Position numbers and translations under genes: made by a program. A stretch of 8,146 bases of DNA from DATKSS01 sp049582065. Its GTDB lineage: Bacteria; Chloroflexota; Dormibacteria; Dormibacterales; Dormibacteraceae. Positions 6,491 through 8,146 of the stretch are shown here, one piece after another; the first letter of the stretch is position 1; every line of letters begins with the position of its first letter. The stretch spans positions 1 through 8,146 of the forward strand of contig JBAUTF010000012.1 in assembly GCA_049582065.1 (NCBI GenBank). Direction: 5' to 3'. The notes beneath the pieces were generated by a model. That model saw only the letters and a list, made by a program, of their open reading frames with translations. It ran no database searches and was not told where the DNA came from.

Positions 6491-7494
6491 TCCGAGCGTC
6501 CGCCTGCCAGGCCGAGCAGGTGCACCGCGTTGCCGGCGTACACAGCGGACCTCTGTTCTTTCGAAAGCTCGCAGGATTCGATGTCCTCGATCGTGGCCGC
6601 CACCGCGTTCGGCGGCCCCAGCGGCATGTCGGTTCCGAAAAGCACGTGCTGCGGCCCGAAGAAGTCGAGCACGCAGCGCACAGCGTGCGGCGCGCCGAAC
6701 AGCGCGGTGTCGGCGTAGAAGCGGCGGAAATAGTCGAGCGGCGGCAACGGCAACGTGTCCTTGACCTGCCGGTAGCCCGGCCCCATTCCCAGGCGCGCGG
6801 AGAAATGCGGGACCATGCCGGCCCCGTGGTGAGCGATCAGACGCAGGTCGGGATGTTGCTCCATCTGCCCTGAGTACACGAGGCGCGAGAGTGCGGCCGC
6901 CGTCTCGTAGGGCCAGCCAATCGACCACCACAGCCCGTAGTCGGACACGCTCTCGGTCGGGTAGTCGGGCCACGTCGCGTTGCGGGTCGGGTGCAGCCAG
7001 ACCATCCGCCGGAGGTCTTCCAGCCTGGCGAGGATCGGCTCGAACCTCGGGTCGTCGAGCGGGACGCCCTTCATGTTGGTGAACATCTGCGCGCCCAGCG
7101 CGCCCAGCTCTGCTGTGGCGCGGTCGACCTCCTTCAGTGATTCGTCCGTGTCGTTCAGAGGCAGGGCCGCCGCGAATCCGGCGAACCGGTCGGGGTGCCT
7201 ATGGACCAGCTCCGCCATCTCGTCGTTGGCCAACCGCGCAAACTCTGCAGCCACCGCGGGCGGCCCCACCTCCTCGAGCGGAGGGACGGCCAGCACGAGC
7301 ACCTGCGCGTAGTCGCCGAACGGCTCGATCGCGCGCCAGCGCGCATCCAGGTCGGTCAAGACCGGGTCGAAATGGAAGACACCCTCCCGGTAGTAGCGAA
7401 GCTGCCGGCTGCTGATGGTCTTCTCCAGATGCCTCTCCAGCCGGGCCAGGTATCGCGCCGGAAGGATATGGGCGAAGGCGTCGAGCTTGCGCAT
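6487..7494 (-). CDS. Amidohydrolase family protein (ACMSD-like, amidohydrolase 2)
   Basis: The protein has 335 residues from ATG 7492-7494, with no close Shine-Dalgarno (AGAAGG is 17 nt upstream). The N-terminus is KLDAFAHILPARY, aligning with the beta-1 metal motif D-x-H-x-H-I-L-P of the 2-amino-3-carboxymuconate semialdehyde decarboxylase group, but with Phe7 at the first His and only His9 kept. Other expected metal or catalytic residues are present: His168 in WLHPTRN, His222/His223 in IAHHGAGMVPHF, and Asp289 in FGTDMPLGPP. The TIM-barrel order is typical, with a C-terminal helix 'LSKEQRSAVYAGNAVHLLGL' as in this family. Such enzymes use one divalent metal to decarboxylate or hydrate aromatic-derived or short-chain acids. 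The substrate cannot be told from the sequence, and no catabolic neighbours are present. The family call is strong; activity is uncertain because of the missing histidine. Confidence 0.87.
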   Translation of the reverse strand: MRKLDAFAHILPARYLARLERHLEKTISSRQLRYYREGVFHFDPVLTDLDARWRAIEPFGDYAQVLVLAVPPLEEVGPPAVAAEFARLANDEMAELVHRHPDRFAGFAAALPLNDTDESLKEVDRATAELGALGAQMFTNMKGVPLDDPRFEPILARLEDLRRMVWLHPTRNATWPDYPTESVSDYGLWWSIGWPYETAAALSRLVYSGQMEQHPDLRLIAHHGAGMVPHFSARLGMGPGYRQVKDTLPLPPLDYFRRFYADTALFGAPHAVRCVLDFFGPQHVLFGTDMPLGPPNAVAATIEDIESCELSKEQRSAVYAGNAVHLLGLAGGRSD

Positions 7495-7539
7495 GCAGTG
7501 AAGAGTGGCACCTTCTGCGGCTCCTTCGCGAGGCTAAAT

Positions 7540-7567
7540 TCTCAGCCGACTCTCAGGTTTCTGTCAG
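7540..7567 (+). promoter_or_regulatory. Three 11-bp-spaced direct repeats, candidate OmpR/PhoB-family response-regulator site
   Basis: TCTCAG at 7540-7545, TCTCAG at 7551-7556 and TGTCAG at 7562-7567 are spaced exactly 11 bp start to start. A possible weak fourth unit (TCACAG) follows at 7573. One-helical-turn direct repeats of this kind are the usual binding layout of OmpR/PhoB-type winged-helix regulators. They lie 123 bp upstream of the efflux adaptor start and 46 bp from the divergent amidohydrolase start, so either gene could be the target; the adaptor is more plausible. Confidence 0.6.
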
Positions 7568-7609
7568 CCAGGTCACAGTGGAAACCGGCATTCTTCGGAC
7601 CATGTGCGA

Positions 7610-7637
7610 GGGCTCAGCCCCGTTTTTTGGAAGGGGC
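7610..7637 (+). other. Alternative hairpins with T6 run in the adaptor gene leader
   Basis: GGGC-TCA-GCCC (7610-7620) is followed within 2 nt by TTTTTT (7623-7628), as in a small intrinsic terminator. The same GCCCC (7617-7621) can instead pair with GGGGC at 7633-7637, which would break the first hairpin. This could be a leader attenuator, but the first stem has only 4 bp, so the call is weak. Confidence 0.2.
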
Positions 7638-7678
7638 GCCGGCTCGCCGACGCTGCGGCATCCTATCCAACCCACCCT

Positions 7679-7682
7679 GGAG
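7679..7682 (+). promoter_or_regulatory. Ribosome binding site of the HlyD-type adaptor gene
   Basis: GGAG is followed by a 7-nt spacer (TGATCTC) and ATG at 7690. This fixes the start of the partial gene that runs off the window. Confidence 0.65.
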
Positions 7683-7689
7683 TGATCTC

Positions 7690-8146
7690 ATGAAGTTGTC
7701 GTTACGAACCCTGCTACGCAGAAGGGTGCTGGTCGTGCTGGTGGTCGTGACCGCCCTGCTCGGTGGTTCGGTGGTATACGCCCAGGCCGCGAAGGTCACC
7801 ACGACCTACCGGACGGCGACTGTCACCTACGGCACGATCACCCAGTCCATCGGCATGGCAGGCAACCTGGCGCCGGTCGCCGAGGCCAACCTCAACTTCG
7901 CCTCGGCCGGCACGGTCCAGTCCGTGAACGTGGCGGTCGGCCAATCCGTGCCCGCCGGGGCCACTCTCGGCGCGCTCGACCCGACGCTGTTGTCCGCGCA
8001 GCTGCTCCAGGCGCAGGCGACGCTCGCCACCGCCGACGCGAAGCTGGCGCAGGACAAGGCGGGACCGACCGCGCAGAGCCTTTCGTCCGCGCAGAACTCG
8101 GTCAACGCCGCCCAGGTCTCGGTCAACAACGCGCAGACCAGCCTGA
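7690..8146 (+). CDS. HlyD/MacA-type periplasmic adaptor (membrane fusion) protein, 3' truncated
   Basis: The frame is open from ATG 7690 to the end of the window (152 codons), with no stop, and has a good Shine-Dalgarno. Residues 1-12 are basic (MKLSLRTLLRRR), followed by a single hydrophobic segment at 13-32 that anchors or exports the protein. Residues ~46-101 form the first half of a biotinyl-lipoyl barrel-sandwich domain, with the characteristic 'FASAGTVQSVNVAVGQSVPAGATLGALDPTLL'. From ~102 onward an Ala/Gln-rich heptad-like stretch (AQLLQAQATLATADAKLAQDK..., SSAQNSVNAAQ...) starts the alpha-helical hairpin. These adaptors bridge an ABC (MacB-like) or RND transporter to the outside. The three direct repeats upstream suggest control by a two-component system. 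The transporter genes, if linked, would lie beyond the window. Shorter antisense frames in this region are shadows. Confidence 0.85.
   Translation, partial: MKLSLRTLLRRRVLVVLVVVTALLGGSVVYAQAAKVTTTYRTATVTYGTITQSIGMAGNLAPVAEANLNFASAGTVQSVNVAVGQSVPAGATLGALDPTLLSAQLLQAQATLATADAKLAQDKAGPTAQSLSSAQNSVNAAQVSVNNAQTSL

Larger units (their letters stand above)
7495..7689. other. Divergent intergenic region between amidohydrolase and adaptor genes
   Basis: This 195-bp non-coding stretch is slightly less GC-rich than its surroundings. It contains the three 11-bp-spaced repeats, the T6 hairpin and the adaptor Shine-Dalgarno described separately. TAAATT at 7535-7540 resembles a -10 element on the plus strand but has no matching -35, so no promoter is called. 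Confidence 0.6.

Overview
The window is high-GC DNA of ordinary bacterial chromosomal character. Genes are densely packed on both strands, several use GTG or TTG starts, and at least one looks leaderless. The mix suggests a high-GC soil-type Terrabacteria lineage (Actinomycetota, or a Chloroflexota/Dormibacterota-like group). It contains a LURP-one-related protein, a short DksA/TraR zinc-finger protein, a DUF998 membrane protein, an LexA-like GAAC-N4-GCTC motif of Gram-positive type, and an HlyD-type adaptor with a single N-terminal membrane anchor. There is no rRNA or marker gene, so this placement is inference. I see no tRNA, rRNA, insertion sequence, prophage gene, CRISPR array or toxin-antitoxin pair.

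Layout. Positions 1-496 (+) hold a LURP-one-related protein whose extreme N-terminus lies outside the window. Facing it is a two-gene minus-strand operon: a proline racemase-family enzyme (1850-753) whose stop codon overlaps the start of a short DksA/TraR zinc-finger protein (756-505). Diverging from that operon is a Y-family DNA polymerase with a beta-clamp-binding motif (1948-3237, +), with a LexA-like palindrome lying over its annotated start. Next comes a minus-strand pair of lipolytic-type enzymes: a patatin-like protein with a degenerate nucleophile elbow (5719-4589), followed 46 nt later by an alpha/beta hydrolase with a GHSMGG elbow (4542-3310). A DUF998-type six-helix membrane protein diverges from the patatin gene (5843-6490, +). 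The intergenic region between them carries four copies of a GGTCGRACR repeat and a -10 element positioned for leaderless transcription. A minus-strand amidohydrolase (ACMSD-like, 7494-6487) ends in a 4-bp tail-to-tail overlap with the DUF998 gene. Finally, a truncated HlyD/MacA-type efflux adaptor (7690 to the window end, +) is preceded by three hexamer repeats with an 11-bp period, as expected for an OmpR/PhoB-family response regulator.

How the genes might work together. The window does not read as one pathway. It looks like several small transcription units: amino-acid (hydroxy)proline metabolism plus a small regulator, DNA-damage tolerance, lipid or ester hydrolysis, a separate amidohydrolase, and the start of an efflux system probably under two-component control. 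I find no convincing undescribed multi-gene system. The most checkable points are the three putative regulatory sites (LexA-like, OmpR-like direct repeats, GGTCGRACR repeats) and the altered active-site motifs in the patatin-like, amidohydrolase and proline racemase-family proteins.
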